NCBI GenBank assembly: GCA_964616145.1
Contig: CAZTRD010000002.1
Location: forward strand, 13,278 to 77,277
DNA: 64,000 bases
Origin: JAQTNP01 sp964616145
GTDB lineage: Bacteria > Patescibacteriota > Minisyncoccia > Minisyncoccales > PEYH01
Direction of reading: 5' to 3'
The position numbers and the translations under genes are program-made. The notes beneath the pieces were generated by a model. It searched no databases, had not been told where the DNA came from, and worked only from the letters and a program-made list of their open reading frames with translations. Of the stretch, positions 1 through 9,048 are shown piece after piece (position 1 is the stretch's first letter; each line of letters starts with the position of its first letter).

Positions 1-1794
1 ATTGATTATTCCATTGCATTTGTAATAATCGCCACTACAGTATCCCCCTGACCAGCTAACGAACTTTGATCCCTTATCGGCATTTGCGGTCAGGGTAAAT
101 TTCGTTCCCCCTTTCAATGTTTCCGTACAATCGGCTCCGCAATCTATTCCAGCGCCTGTTATCCTCCCAGAGCCAGTCCCCGATGTAGTAGCATTAAGAA
201 CGTATGAACCGCCAGTAGAATAGAATGTTGCTGTTACTATTTTATCATTATCCATTGTAATTACGCACTTTCCAGTACCAGAACAATGACCAGACCATCC
301 GGCAAAATATGAATAACCCCATTCGCTGGGCTCTGCTGTTAAGGTAACTACTGTTCCCGGCGTGAATTCGTCATAGCAAATACCACCGCAATCAATTTTC
401 CCTACATTGCTTTTGACAACTCCAGCATTTTTAGCATCTCCTGTTTTCTCGATTTTTAGGGAATTTAAATCATTGTATATATAAGAAGATATACTGAAAT
501 AATTGTCGCTTTCATCTAATATCCTGCTAGTTAAGGCATCATATATCCTGATTCTGTATAGGGTGTTGAATTGAGGAGAATGATTCCTGACATTCCAAAG
601 GTATTTGCCAGATTCGGTAGGATAATTAAAGGTTAGCATATATACTGCGATGGGCGTGGCGGAATTTCCGGTAACCAGTTCTATATTAATCTTAGATATT
701 TCTTTTTGTATCCATTTAATCTCGTAGTCATAGTATTCCTTTAATTGCTCTCCCCCATTAGGGGACAATATTTGCAATGACGGTTCAATATTGGCATTTG
801 CTGCAGTAACCGTAAAATAATTATCAGAAAGATCATATACGGAAGTATTCTGCATTGATACGACCTTAACTTTTAATTTCTGCCCGACATAGCTGGATTT
901 CGGCTCTATATATAGTTTATATTCTCCTATAGTAGTATCTCCAAGAGCTCCTGTTGAAACTCCTCCTGTCGGGAAATTAGGAATTAAAGAGCATGTTTTA
1001 AAAAGTGTTCCTTTACAGAAGTATATTTTTACTTTTCCGGGGTTTTGCATTTTCCAGATAATAGAATGGGTCTTCCCGGCCTGAAGCATTTCTCCTCCAT
1101 TTGGAGAAACAACTTTAATAGAAGATGTTGTTGGAGTAGTAGCCGTCTTATTAAAAGTAACTATCACTGTCTTCATGCCACTAACTGATATCGTGCAGGT
1201 TGCCCCGGAAGTGCTAGTGCATCCTGACCAATTAGCAAAAGTTGAACCAGACGAAGGAGCTGCTTCAAGGATTACAGAGGTGGTACTTGAATATGTTTCA
1301 GTACAATCTGATCCGCAATTTATCTTTCCATCAGTACTGGTAACTGTCCCTGAACCTGTTCCGCTTCGTGAAACGGTCAATGAATTTGTAACCGTATTGG
1401 ATCCTTCTATTATCAACTGCAAATTAGATGTTTTGGTTACTGATCCTCTATTGGCAGTAAATTGAATGTAATACTTTCCAGGAGAAACATTTGGAGATAT
1501 TAAGATCTTGGCGGTGCTGGTGCAGGTCGGGCTGCAAGAACTTGGGCTCTTGCTTAAAGTTACTCCATTAGGCAATCCTGAAACGGAAAAGCTGACTGAT
1601 GAAGATTTCCCTGAAAGCAATGAGGTTTGAATGTATATCGTCTTAGTAATATTAGTTGTTGGCTTAGCTGTAGTTATCGCTCCAGGCGTAAGTGTAATTG
1701 AGAAATTAAGGCTCGTCTGGGCTTTAACGGTAAAACTAAAAAATGTTATTCCCAAGATTAGGAATAAAACTGCAAAAATCGATTTTTTTGTCAT
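1..1794 (-). CDS. Secreted multi-repeat protein with divergent InlB B-type repeats (C-terminus beyond window)
   Basis: The frame is open from an ATG at 1794 to the left edge, so the C-terminus is missing. The first about 26 residues form a signal peptide (hydrophobic core, then VKAQ). Three copies of a module with the pattern SGTGSG..., CG.DCTE, W(S)G and C.I...K.V..TF follow near residues 125-205, 450-520 and 525-598, typical of divergent InlB B-repeats found on bacterial surface proteins. Between them lie two SPNGGE.....-type beta-sandwich segments resembling the Ser-Thr-rich/Kre9 family. It is probably exported and displayed on the surface or in pili, perhaps for adhesion; that role is inference. 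It precedes no obvious partner, and 68 bases separate it from ychF. Confidence 0.8.
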   Translation of the reverse strand, partial: MTKKSIFAVLFLILGITFFSFTVKAQTSLNFSITLTPGAITTAKPTTNITKTIYIQTSLLSGKSSSVSFSVSGLPNGVTLSKSPSSCSPTCTSTAKILISPNVSPGKYYIQFTANRGSVTKTSNLQLIIEGSNTVTNSLTVSRSGTGSGTVTSTDGKINCGSDCTETYSSTTSVILEAAPSSGSTFANWSGCTSTSGATCTISVSGMKTVIVTFNKTATTPTTSSIKVVSPNGGEMLQAGKTHSIIWKMQNPGKVKIYFCKGTLFKTCSLIPNFPTGGVSTGALGDTTIGEYKLYIEPKSSYVGQKLKVKVVSMQNTSVYDLSDNYFTVTAANANIEPSLQILSPNGGEQLKEYYDYEIKWIQKEISKINIELVTGNSATPIAVYMLTFNYPTESGKYLWNVRNHSPQFNTLYRIRIYDALTSRILDESDNYFSISSYIYNDLNSLKIEKTGDAKNAGVVKSNVGKIDCGGICYDEFTPGTVVTLTAEPSEWGYSYFAGWSGHCSGTGKCVITMDNDKIVTATFYSTGGSYVLNATTSGTGSGRITGAGIDCGADCTETLKGGTKFTLTANADKGSKFVSWSGGYCSGDYYKCNGIIN

Positions 1795-1862
1795 AATTAT
1801 AAATTAATTATTAATATATTATATCTCTTTAGAGACAATATAGATAATATTAGTTATCCACA

Positions 1863-2930
1863 CTAGGCATTGCTCTTTATCTCTATTACATCCCCATCCT
1901 GAACTATATATTCTTTACCTTCTGTTCTGATCAATCCTTTTTCTCTTGCCTGGGCAAATCCTCCTGCACTTAACAATGCTTCCCAATTGATAACTTCTGC
2001 TTTGATAAAATGAGATTCAAAATCGCTATGTATTACTCCCCCTGCCTGAGGAGCAGTGCTCCCCTTCTTAATTGTCCAGCTTCTTGTTTCATCTGGACCA
2101 GTAGTTAGAAAATTAATTAGATCAAGCAATTTATATGATTCTTTAATCAATGTTTCTATCTCCAATTTTTCAGGCAAACCAAATGTTTTTCTTTCTTCCA
2201 AACTAATTTCTGTGGCATCAAATTCATCTAAAATATTAGCTATGATATATGTTAAGTTCTTTTCTTTGAAATAATCAGTAACTTCCTGCAGAACTTCTGC
2301 TTTTGAACCATTCAAAAGATATAATCGTTGCTTCATTGTAAGCAACTGATAATTGTTTATAGTTTTTCTTTCCTGCTCTTCCCAGGAAAAATCAGCTAGA
2401 AGATGTCCATCCTGCAAAATCTTTAATACTTTATCCAAAACCTCCATTTCTTTAACAGCTTCTTTTCTCATGGCTTTTACATCTTTCTCCACTGCTTCAA
2501 TTCTTTTCTGGACTGTTTCTAAATCCTTTAAAGCCAGTTCTGTTTCTAGAATATCTTTTTCTCTGATTACATCAATTTTTGTTTGAGTGTTTACAATATT
2601 TTCATTTTTAAAACAGCGCAATACATATACTATCGCATCTACTTCTCTGATATTAGCCAGAAATTTGTTTCCCAAGCCCTCTCCCTTGCTGGCTCCGGCA
2701 ACAAGGCCAGCAATATCTACAAATTCAACAGTAGCATATATTTTTTTAGCGGAATTGGTTAATTCCGCTAATCTGTCTACCCTTTCGTCCGGAACAGCAA
2801 CAACACCAACATTAGGATCTATGGTGCAAAAGGGATAATTTTCTCTAGCTACCTGTTTTTTAGTAATCGCCTGGAAAAGGGTTGATTTCCCCACATTAGG
2901 CAATCCTACGATTCCTATTCTTAAAGACAT
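1863..2930 (-). CDS. ychF: YchF/OLA1-family redox-regulated ATPase
   Basis: This is a 355-residue Obg-related P-loop ATPase of near-normal family length (about 363). The N-terminus has the P-loop GLPNVGKST, then DPNVG and the DIAGLVAGASKGEGLGNKFL switch region. A coiled-coil insertion lies near residues 125-200 and the C-terminal 85 residues form a TGS domain (TRSWTIKKGSTAPQAGG). YchF binds ribosomes and hydrolyses ATP; it is near-universal in bacteria and implicated in stress and translation control. It lies 36 bases downstream of a membrane protein gene in the same direction. No Shine-Dalgarno sequence is visible before the ATG. Confidence 0.97.
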   Translation of the reverse strand: MSLRIGIVGLPNVGKSTLFQAITKKQVARENYPFCTIDPNVGVVAVPDERVDRLAELTNSAKKIYATVEFVDIAGLVAGASKGEGLGNKFLANIREVDAIVYVLRCFKNENIVNTQTKIDVIREKDILETELALKDLETVQKRIEAVEKDVKAMRKEAVKEMEVLDKVLKILQDGHLLADFSWEEQERKTINNYQLLTMKQRLYLLNGSKAEVLQEVTDYFKEKNLTYIIANILDEFDATEISLEERKTFGLPEKLEIETLIKESYKLLDLINFLTTGPDETRSWTIKKGSTAPQAGGVIHSDFESHFIKAEVINWEALLSAGGFAQAREKGLIRTEGKEYIVQDGDVIEIKSNA

Positions 2931-2966
2931 ATATTAATTTCTAGCAGAACTTACCTATTCTTACAA

Positions 2967-5039
2967 TTATTGTAGCATTCCCGTTGTCAACGGATTATAG
3001 TTCATTTTCATCTCTTCTCCATCAGAATATCCATCTTTATCCGTATCTTTATTCTTCGGATCAGTCCCAAGATATGCTTCAAAGGTATCGCTCAAACCAT
3101 CTTTATCGCTGTCTATTTTATTCTGAGCTTTAGCCTCTAATGATACATCTGTTTTATCGCTGGTGTTCAATCCAGATGCATAGATTAATCCTGAAGCACC
3201 GCTTTTATACAACAAATATGATAACCTGCTTCCTGGTTTGTATACAGGAATTACCATCTGATATGTTAATTTGTAATTATCGTCAGCTGTCTTCTCATAT
3301 CCGTATGCTTGCTTGGTAAAGATATCTTGAGGAATATTTTTCAATAATGGGCTGGAGTCCATCGATGAGCTGGTTGGATAAACTACTTCTAATGTATTCC
3401 CTGTCTTTTGAGCACCAGTATTTAATTTCTTTATCTCTCCCCTAGTCAGTTTTAATTGATCCAAGAAATCAGGATATTTCCCAGCTAGATTTTTGAAAGT
3501 GCTCAAATCGTATCTGAGGTCGTAAATATTATTCTCCTGCTGCTCAAACAAATATTCCTCTTTACTCATCCCAACGATTGATAGATATGCATCTTCCATG
3601 CTCATTGATTCTGTGGGAATAATAATATTCGTATCTTTATTGATATTCTTCAAATTTATAACAAGGGATAGCACTACCATATTTTCATTTTTAGAACCCT
3701 CCTCGGGAACTAAATTCAGGGAAAAAGATGCTTTTACCGGATATCCGGTACTTCTGGAAATATATACATCTACCAGATATTGCTGATTAAGATAATCAAT
3801 CAATAATAATGTTGATTGAGAATTCAAAGAATCAAATATTTCCTGATCAAATTTGATAATTGTCTTGTCTTGGAATTTAAGTTGCAAAGCATTAGTAATA
3901 TTAGTGTAAAAAGAAGGTAGTTTGTCTTTATTCACTTTAAACTGGTAATGATACACTTTTTCTTTGTCTAATATCTCTTTTGTCGGTTCACCTGCCAATT
4001 GTATTATCTCATCTTGCTTCGCAATGTTACCGATAATCTTCAATTGTTCCGACAAAGAATCTACTTCTTCTTGTTTTTCCGAAAATTCTAATGGAATATA
4101 TCCATAGGAAGAAACATTGTCTAAATCATCTTTTGATATTTTAATCCATTTTTCCTTGATGCCAGATAAATTAATGAATGGTAATCCCGGGAAAGCGTTT
4201 AATTTAAAATATATCTCATCATTTTTAACCAATGATTCCGCCTCTATATTCAAAATTAGATCCTCGTAATTGATATTTGCCCCTATTTTTAATGTTGCGG
4301 CATTATCCTTTTGCAAGCTTCCCGATGTGCTGCCCGTAAATGAGAAATCGCCAGGTAAGTTTCCGGCTAATCCGATCAATGCATCATACCAATATATTAA
4401 AAATGGTTTTGGGGGAGTAAGGGTTGTCGTATATGGACCATATGATTTCTCATTGAAAGTTATTTTTGTATTATCTTTTGAAGCATAATAATATACCCTA
4501 TCTAACGCTGCTTCTGTTTCAAAAGTAACTATCAATGAGAAAGTTTTTCCGTCAGAAGAATATTGATATGGTTGTCCGCTGGGATCTTGCAACTCAATCC
4601 CTGCATCTATTAATGTCTTAGGATATTTTTTCTTTGAAAATTGATATGTTCCTAATTGGGAAATTATATCTCTGGTATTTAATAACCTAACACTATCTCT
4701 CTGGTATATCATTGATAAAGCATCGTATTCAGAATCAGAGAACACAAAGACCTTTGAATTAGCATCTTTTGCGGCTGATTTAAGATTTATTGAAAAATCA
4801 TATGTTAATGTTTCTATCGTTGATAGTCTTTCTACCGCTTTGTTTAATAATGCAGCGTAATTAGAGTCGACAAAGGGCCATATCTTAAGAAAATATGCCG
4901 CAGCTACTAATCCAACCAGTAATATCACAGCCGCTCCAACGAATATAAGGCCAAGTGTTAAATGTTTATCTCTTTTAATCTTTGGCCTTGAAGCTAAAGG
5001 ATTATTAGGATTAAATGAGTAATATTGATCGTTTTCCAT
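2967..5039 (-). CDS. Membrane-anchored extracellular protein with C-terminal calcium-binding repeats
   Basis: This is a 690-residue protein with a short cytoplasmic N-terminus, one transmembrane helix near residues 28-52 and a long external region. The end carries two thrombospondin type 3-like Asp-rich loops (DSDKDGLSDTFEAYLGTDP and DTDKDGYSDGEE), which bind calcium in this family. The central part matches no domain I recognise; it has several beta-rich stretches and some similarity in style to type IV pilin-related and lipoprotein folds. The same genome style (one anchor plus Asp-rich repeats) is common in Parcubacteria. It is probably a surface protein. Function unknown. Confidence 0.85.
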   Translation of the reverse strand: MENDQYYSFNPNNPLASRPKIKRDKHLTLGLIFVGAAVILLVGLVAAAYFLKIWPFVDSNYAALLNKAVERLSTIETLTYDFSINLKSAAKDANSKVFVFSDSEYDALSMIYQRDSVRLLNTRDIISQLGTYQFSKKKYPKTLIDAGIELQDPSGQPYQYSSDGKTFSLIVTFETEAALDRVYYYASKDNTKITFNEKSYGPYTTTLTPPKPFLIYWYDALIGLAGNLPGDFSFTGSTSGSLQKDNAATLKIGANINYEDLILNIEAESLVKNDEIYFKLNAFPGLPFINLSGIKEKWIKISKDDLDNVSSYGYIPLEFSEKQEEVDSLSEQLKIIGNIAKQDEIIQLAGEPTKEILDKEKVYHYQFKVNKDKLPSFYTNITNALQLKFQDKTIIKFDQEIFDSLNSQSTLLLIDYLNQQYLVDVYISRSTGYPVKASFSLNLVPEEGSKNENMVVLSLVINLKNINKDTNIIIPTESMSMEDAYLSIVGMSKEEYLFEQQENNIYDLRYDLSTFKNLAGKYPDFLDQLKLTRGEIKKLNTGAQKTGNTLEVVYPTSSSMDSSPLLKNIPQDIFTKQAYGYEKTADDNYKLTYQMVIPVYKPGSRLSYLLYKSGASGLIYASGLNTSDKTDVSLEAKAQNKIDSDKDGLSDTFEAYLGTDPKNKDTDKDGYSDGEEMKMNYNPLTTGMLQ

Positions 5040-5066
5040 AATAATTGATAATCATTTATTATATCA

Positions 5067-5492
5067 TTATTTCAAAAAGAGAAAACAACAAATAGCTATT
5101 AAAAATCCAAGTTCTACAATCCAACCCCAAGAAAATTCATTCTGTATTCCTAGATGAAAATCAAAGAAAATGCGTTTCAATAGTTTTTTTCCTGTAAAAA
5201 TTTCTATAATAAAGAAGAGGTCTGGAAAAAGAGATAGGATGAATACCCCTATTATTAAATATATGGACGGAGAAAAGTAAAGAATAAAACGAACTAGAAG
5301 TATTATTGAAAGGATTAAATCCGTACTGCCTAAAATTATCTTTTTAGATTTTGATATCTTTGGAATATCAAAATGGGGTATCATATCAACCACCCAATGG
5401 CTTAAAAAAGCCAATATTAGAACCTGAAAAGGATTATTGGGAAATAATTTTACGATTAGTAATCCTATCGCTGTGTGTAAAAGAAAAGTCAT
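5067..5492 (-). CDS. YdjM-like integral membrane protein (putative metal-dependent hydrolase family)
   Basis: This 141-residue protein is almost entirely membrane helices (about four). The N-terminal segment has a His in TFLLHTAIG and the motif SHWVVDMIPHFD, which resembles the H...HxxxDxxPH pattern of YdjM/PF04307 inner-membrane proteins described as LexA-regulated putative hydrolases. The family is typically 150-200 residues, so this one is short. It lies between two secreted or anchored proteins in the same direction, with only 6 bases to the upstream gene, suggesting an operon. A substrate cannot be deduced. Confidence 0.6.
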   Translation of the reverse strand: MTFLLHTAIGLLIVKLFPNNPFQVLILAFLSHWVVDMIPHFDIPKISKSKKIILGSTDLILSIILLVRFILYFSPSIYLIIGVFILSLFPDLFFIIEIFTGKKLLKRIFFDFHLGIQNEFSWGWIVELGFLIAICCFLFLK

Positions 5493-5498
5493 ATTTTT

Positions 5499-6137
5499 CT
5501 ATTTCTTTAAAATAAAGCTGTTAGCAATATTGGAGAAGGTTTCTGTATAACCAGCCCAATCGCTTGCTGTAGTATTAAAAGATATTACCCAAACATCATC
5601 CCCCTTCCCCTGAATAACCACTATTAAAACCTTAAAGTTTACATTTTGTTGAATTAGCTCTGCCTCTATTGCATAGGCGGAGCTTTCATTTATCACAAGC
5701 TCTTTTTCATTTGAGAAAATAATGTTTGAAATTGTTTTTCCTAATCCATCTTTAACAGCCTGCATGTATTCTTTTAATGATTTACCTCCTAAGGCATCTT
5801 TACTTACAGCAACATAGCTTTTGAAATTAATAGCTTTGGCTGCCGGATCTGTGATATTTTCTTTAGAATTAACAGCCATTGCAGTTATACCTTCAATCGC
5901 ATCCGTTTTTATCCAACCGGCTGGCAGATTTAAAGAGAAATCGTTTGTTACTAGTTTGTTTTCGGTTTGTTCTGTATTCGAAGAATCCCCTTCCTCAATA
6001 TTTTCTTGATTATTCGGTGAAATTTCGTTTTGATCGATACTCTCTGGTTTGTTTTGTCTAAAAACAAAAAAACCAATCAAGATTAATACTGCGACAATTA
6101 ATATAATAATAGCTAAAATTATATTTTTGTTTTTCAT
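5499..6137 (-). CDS. Membrane-anchored extracytoplasmic protein, PsbP/DUF1795-like fold suspected
   Basis: This protein has 212 residues. A transmembrane helix at residues 5-27 is followed by an Asn/Glu/Ser-rich linker (about 30-60) and a soluble domain. The domain begins NDFSLNLPAGW, contains repeated beta strands and ends with SNIANSFILKK; that opening and ending are typical of the PsbP/Mog1-like proteins found as bacterial lipoproteins. The fold assignment is by motif resemblance only. It has 5 bases to the upstream PLP enzyme gene, so they are probably cotranscribed, though a shared function is not evident. Confidence 0.65.
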   Translation of the reverse strand: MKNKNIILAIIILIVAVLILIGFFVFRQNKPESIDQNEISPNNQENIEEGDSSNTEQTENKLVTNDFSLNLPAGWIKTDAIEGITAMAVNSKENITDPAAKAINFKSYVAVSKDALGGKSLKEYMQAVKDGLGKTISNIIFSNEKELVINESSAYAIEAELIQQNVNFKVLIVVIQGKGDDVWVISFNTTASDWAGYTETFSNIANSFILKK

Positions 6138-6142
6138 GTTTT

Positions 6143-7180
6143 TTAATTAATGGTTCGTTCAGGAAATATTGTTTTCCCAGTATTAATTATCAGCATCTTT
6201 CTATCCTTTGGCAATTTATCTTCAATCTGAAGCATTAAAGCTAATCCAGCTATACCAGAAGGTTCGCAATCAACTCTATTTCCCCTGGCTATTTCCATAG
6301 CCTTATCCAGGTAAATTTCTTGGATAATGAATACATTCGATTCAGCTCCTATATATCCCTTTTGTATGGCTAGTTTGATCCATCTGGTATCAAAATGCAC
6401 AAAAGGACGATGGGGAGAATATAGTTTATCAGCTTTAGTATTCGGATTGTTAGTAGTAGCTCCAAGGAAATTACAATTTTTAATATGTTTTGGATCTGTT
6501 TTTAGGCGTTTATCATGAAAAAATAAATTCTTTGCCTCCTTCACTGCTATATTTACGATGTTCTCATAAAGATTACCTGTCCCGTACGGGATAAAAACAT
6601 AATCAGCAGTTTCATTGAATATTTCATAGCTCATCCAGTCGTAGAAAACATCAAACGGTCCCAAAGATATGTCAGAAGTAATATCAATCCCATTGATATT
6701 GTTTGTTATTTCTAAAATATCATTTGTAGATAAAACACTTTTAGAAAGATCTGTTTCATATATCTCACATCCTATTTTTTCTAGCCCGTTTTTTATCTCT
6801 TTCTTTGTTCTGTAATCAATAAGAACTTTAAGATTCGGTAGATTATATTTTTTAAACATTTGCTGAACCGCATTAGCGGCCGAGCCAGAACTGATAATAG
6901 ACATCCTAGGCAATTCTTCAATTCTTCCTGCCTTTTTAGATTCTAATAATCTTTTATACGTTACAACCATTTCCCAAGCCATTCTGTCTTTATGAGTTCC
7001 TGTTGGATTAACACTTTCATCTTTTAGATAAACATTATTAAAACCAGGAACAGAAATCTTTTTGGTTGGGGTTGAGGGCCAATGAGGATTATCTGGAGGA
7101 AACTCCGGTTTATCCGGCTGATCTTCAGACGGCACCTTAATAGATTTTAGAATATTTTCTTCTATTTCTGTTAAAGCCAT
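6143..7180 (-). CDS. PLP-dependent fold-type II enzyme, threonine synthase-like
   Basis: This 345-residue protein has the fold-type II PLP signature: the lysine in PTGTHKDRMAWE (near residue 60) should form the Schiff base, as in TGSFKDR of threonine synthase. SSGSAANA (near 100) replaces the SSGNAG phosphate/cofactor loop, and YGTGNLYENI supplies the glycine-rich PLP-phosphate site. EPSGIAGLA near the C-terminus is also family-typical. Substrate is uncertain: threonine synthase, a beta-eliminating lyase or a diaminopropionate lyase relative are all possible, and no amino-acid biosynthesis genes are nearby. It is 5 bases downstream of a flavoprotein gene. Confidence 0.8.
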   Translation of the reverse strand: MALTEIEENILKSIKVPSEDQPDKPEFPPDNPHWPSTPTKKISVPGFNNVYLKDESVNPTGTHKDRMAWEMVVTYKRLLESKKAGRIEELPRMSIISSGSAANAVQQMFKKYNLPNLKVLIDYRTKKEIKNGLEKIGCEIYETDLSKSVLSTNDILEITNNINGIDITSDISLGPFDVFYDWMSYEIFNETADYVFIPYGTGNLYENIVNIAVKEAKNLFFHDKRLKTDPKHIKNCNFLGATTNNPNTKADKLYSPHRPFVHFDTRWIKLAIQKGYIGAESNVFIIQEIYLDKAMEIARGNRVDCEPSGIAGLALMLQIEDKLPKDRKMLIINTGKTIFPERTIN

Positions 7181-7185
7181 ACGTT

Positions 7186-7761
7186 TTAGAAACTGTCCTT
7201 TATCTTCAAAACCATTTCTTCTAGATTCTTTTCTATATCAGGATTAAAGCCATTTTCAAAAATATCATTTAAATTTCCATTCAATTCGCTTTTTGATTGA
7301 AAACTTTTAGCAGCAATGATATTAACTCCTAAAGTTTTAACAAAATTATCCGTCAGATTTTTTAAACAAACGTCTATTTCTTGAATAACATCTGCTCCAA
7401 TAGCGATAACTATTGCTTTTTTATTCGATAAATCGGTTTTTGAAGTAAAAAGGATACTACATCTGTCTATAAAATTCTTGAATAAACCTGTGGGCATCTT
7501 AAAATAATTTGGTGAGATAAATACATAGCCATCGGCGTTTTTCATTTTTTCAAGAATCTCTGACATATCGTCTTTTTTAGAACAACCCAGATTTTTATTA
7601 CAAAATTCAACACAACCGTCACATTTTTCAATGTTCTTTTCCCGTAATAGGATAATTTCATTATCTATTCCCTCTTTTTCAAATATTTCCTTAAGCTTAT
7701 TTAAAATTGTTTCTGAATTCCCTTTTCTTGGACTGCCACAGATACTTAATATTTTTGGCAT
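7186..7761 (-). CDS. Flavodoxin-fold NAD(P)H-dependent FMN reductase / iron-sulfur flavoprotein-like
   Basis: This 191-residue protein opens with ILSICGSPRKGNSE, the FMN-phosphate loop of the NADPH-dependent FMN reductase family. Four cysteines at about residues 48-61 are arranged C-x2-C-x3-C-x5-C (CDGCVEFCNKNLGC), close to the cluster motif of archaeal iron-sulfur flavoprotein (Isf), though spacing differs slightly. SPNYFKMPTGLFKNFIDR is the second family block. It probably transfers electrons between a reduced donor and an unknown acceptor. It is the first gene of a tightly packed group with the PLP enzyme gene downstream. Confidence 0.85.
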   Translation of the reverse strand: MPKILSICGSPRKGNSETILNKLKEIFEKEGIDNEIILLREKNIEKCDGCVEFCNKNLGCSKKDDMSEILEKMKNADGYVFISPNYFKMPTGLFKNFIDRCSILFTSKTDLSNKKAIVIAIGADVIQEIDVCLKNLTDNFVKTLGVNIIAAKSFQSKSELNGNLNDIFENGFNPDIEKNLEEMVLKIKDSF

Positions 7762-7978
7762 ATTTTTAAAAAGATTGCTTTGGATATTTGCGAAATACTA
7801 AAACTTACAATGAAAATTTATATCTTGAAATATTTTTCGGGAATATCGAAATGATCTCTATCATCATTAATTCTTGTTAATTTTATTCCGAAAACCGAAA
7901 ATGTTAGAAGGTATTCCATGATATCAGTATGATTAATATATCTTTATGCATGTTGAACGCTATGTGTGTATAAACCTA

Positions 7979-8006
7979 TTGACCCATATTCTTAGTATGT
8001 TATACT
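7979..8006 (+). promoter_or_regulatory. Sigma-70 promoter without a following gene
   Basis: The -35 box TTGACC (7979-7984) and -10 box TATACT (8001-8006) are separated by 16 bases, the spacing also seen at the tRNA-Thr and rnpB promoters in this window. No plus-strand gene follows; an intrinsic terminator lies about 40-70 bases downstream. Confidence 0.7.
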
Positions 8007-8012
8007 TAAATT

Positions 8013-8076
8013 GGTCGAGGGGAAATCCTCGCCCATCAAAAACGGACTTCATCCATAAAAACGGAAGTCTTTTTTT
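8013..8076 (+). ncRNA. Candidate short RNA (about 60 nt), antisense at its 3' end to the DUF3800 gene
   Basis: This short interval lies between a sigma-70 promoter and a terminator. The 5' part can form the hairpin CGAGG/CCTCG (8016-8031). The 3' hairpin GGACTTC/GAAGTCT (8044-8070) is followed by seven T residues (8070-8076). The 9-base string AAAAACGGA occurs twice. The terminator arm overlaps the last codons of the convergent DUF3800 gene, so the RNA would be complementary to that mRNA's end. The transcript itself is inferred. Confidence 0.5.
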
Positions 8077-8879
8077 GTTTCTTTCGGAAAAAATTTTAAT
8101 CCAATCCCATCTATTTGAGGTCCTAATCTATCTTGATCGGACGAAGCGATAATGGTGGAATGATAATAAAGTTTTGGGGAGGAAATTTTATCGAACCATT
8201 CATATTCTCCTGCTTTTTTATTGTATTCAAAAACATTATAAATCGGATAACAAAATAAATCCGCAATTTGTATTCCTACTGTTAGTTCTGAATCTGAAAA
8301 CAGAATCTTTTCTATAATTCGCGGGCAAGGTTTCCAAAAACCTCCTTTTTGCCACCTCAATAATTGGTGGGTATTATTGAGCTCCTTATCTATTTGCTTT
8401 TTATCAACTACCCTACCCTCTCTTGGATCAATAATACACAAACCAAGAGCGTTTTTATATTGTAAAAAAGTTTGAAATCTTTCCAAGAGAAAAATATATG
8501 CGATCTCGTATGGGTTTTGAGATGGATATTGAGTCCAATAACCCTTTTTATCAATTATTGAAGAAATTAAAATGACAGGGATAGATTTAAGAAAAGCCTG
8601 AATATCTTTTTGCAAAGCAGCATATTGAACTTTATCGTACAATTTTATAGGAGAAGACTTATTGGGGTCGGTAATATTTGGGTTTGCATATCTTAAAAAA
8701 TTAGATTTTATTTCTATATCGGGATTCTGGTAATATTTTTTCTTTATACATCTAAGTTGTGCCTCAATCTCTTGTTTATCTTTTTCATCGATAATACACC
8801 CAGAAACAACTAAAACCTTGCTGCCACCTTGTTCAAGCATTGAGGTATCCCCGGATTCATCTATATACATTAAATACAT
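8049..8879 (-). CDS. DUF3800 domain protein
   Basis: This 276-residue protein starts MYLMYIDESGDTS and has QIADLFCYPIYN near residue 220; YIDESG near the N-terminus and Q.AD near the end are the hallmark acidic motifs of DUF3800. The family is predicted to have an RNase H-like fold and is frequent in mobile and defence islands, but its activity is undefined. It is the first gene of the accessory region. Its 3' end overlaps a plus-strand intrinsic terminator. The stretch from 8880 to 9048 upstream contains two short hairpins but no gene. Confidence 0.85.
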   Translation of the reverse strand: MYLMYIDESGDTSMLEQGGSKVLVVSGCIIDEKDKQEIEAQLRCIKKKYYQNPDIEIKSNFLRYANPNITDPNKSSPIKLYDKVQYAALQKDIQAFLKSIPVILISSIIDKKGYWTQYPSQNPYEIAYIFLLERFQTFLQYKNALGLCIIDPREGRVVDKKQIDKELNNTHQLLRWQKGGFWKPCPRIIEKILFSDSELTVGIQIADLFCYPIYNVFEYNKKAGEYEWFDKISSPKLYYHSTIIASSDQDRLGPQIDGIGLKFFPKETKKDFRFYG

Positions 8880-9048
8880 AAATTGGATTTAATTTCTTCT
8901 TTTACAAACTCTCGTTAACCGCTCTGCTTATCCCCTGTTAACTTCTATCAACGATGCTAACCATCGTGAACAACGTTAAAACCATAATCCAGAGGTCAAA
9001 TGGGTATGTTTACATACCAGATCTGAATCTAAAATGATTATTAGGGAA

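Noticed and set aside
1175..1465. Plus-strand 96-codon ORF
   Set aside because: It lies antisense within the secreted repeat protein, whose signal peptide and repeats are clear; this is a shadow frame.
9001..9018. Perfect TGGTATG/CATACCCA hairpin after the 9049 gene
   Set aside because: It could be a terminator, but no T run follows on the minus strand, so I did not list it.
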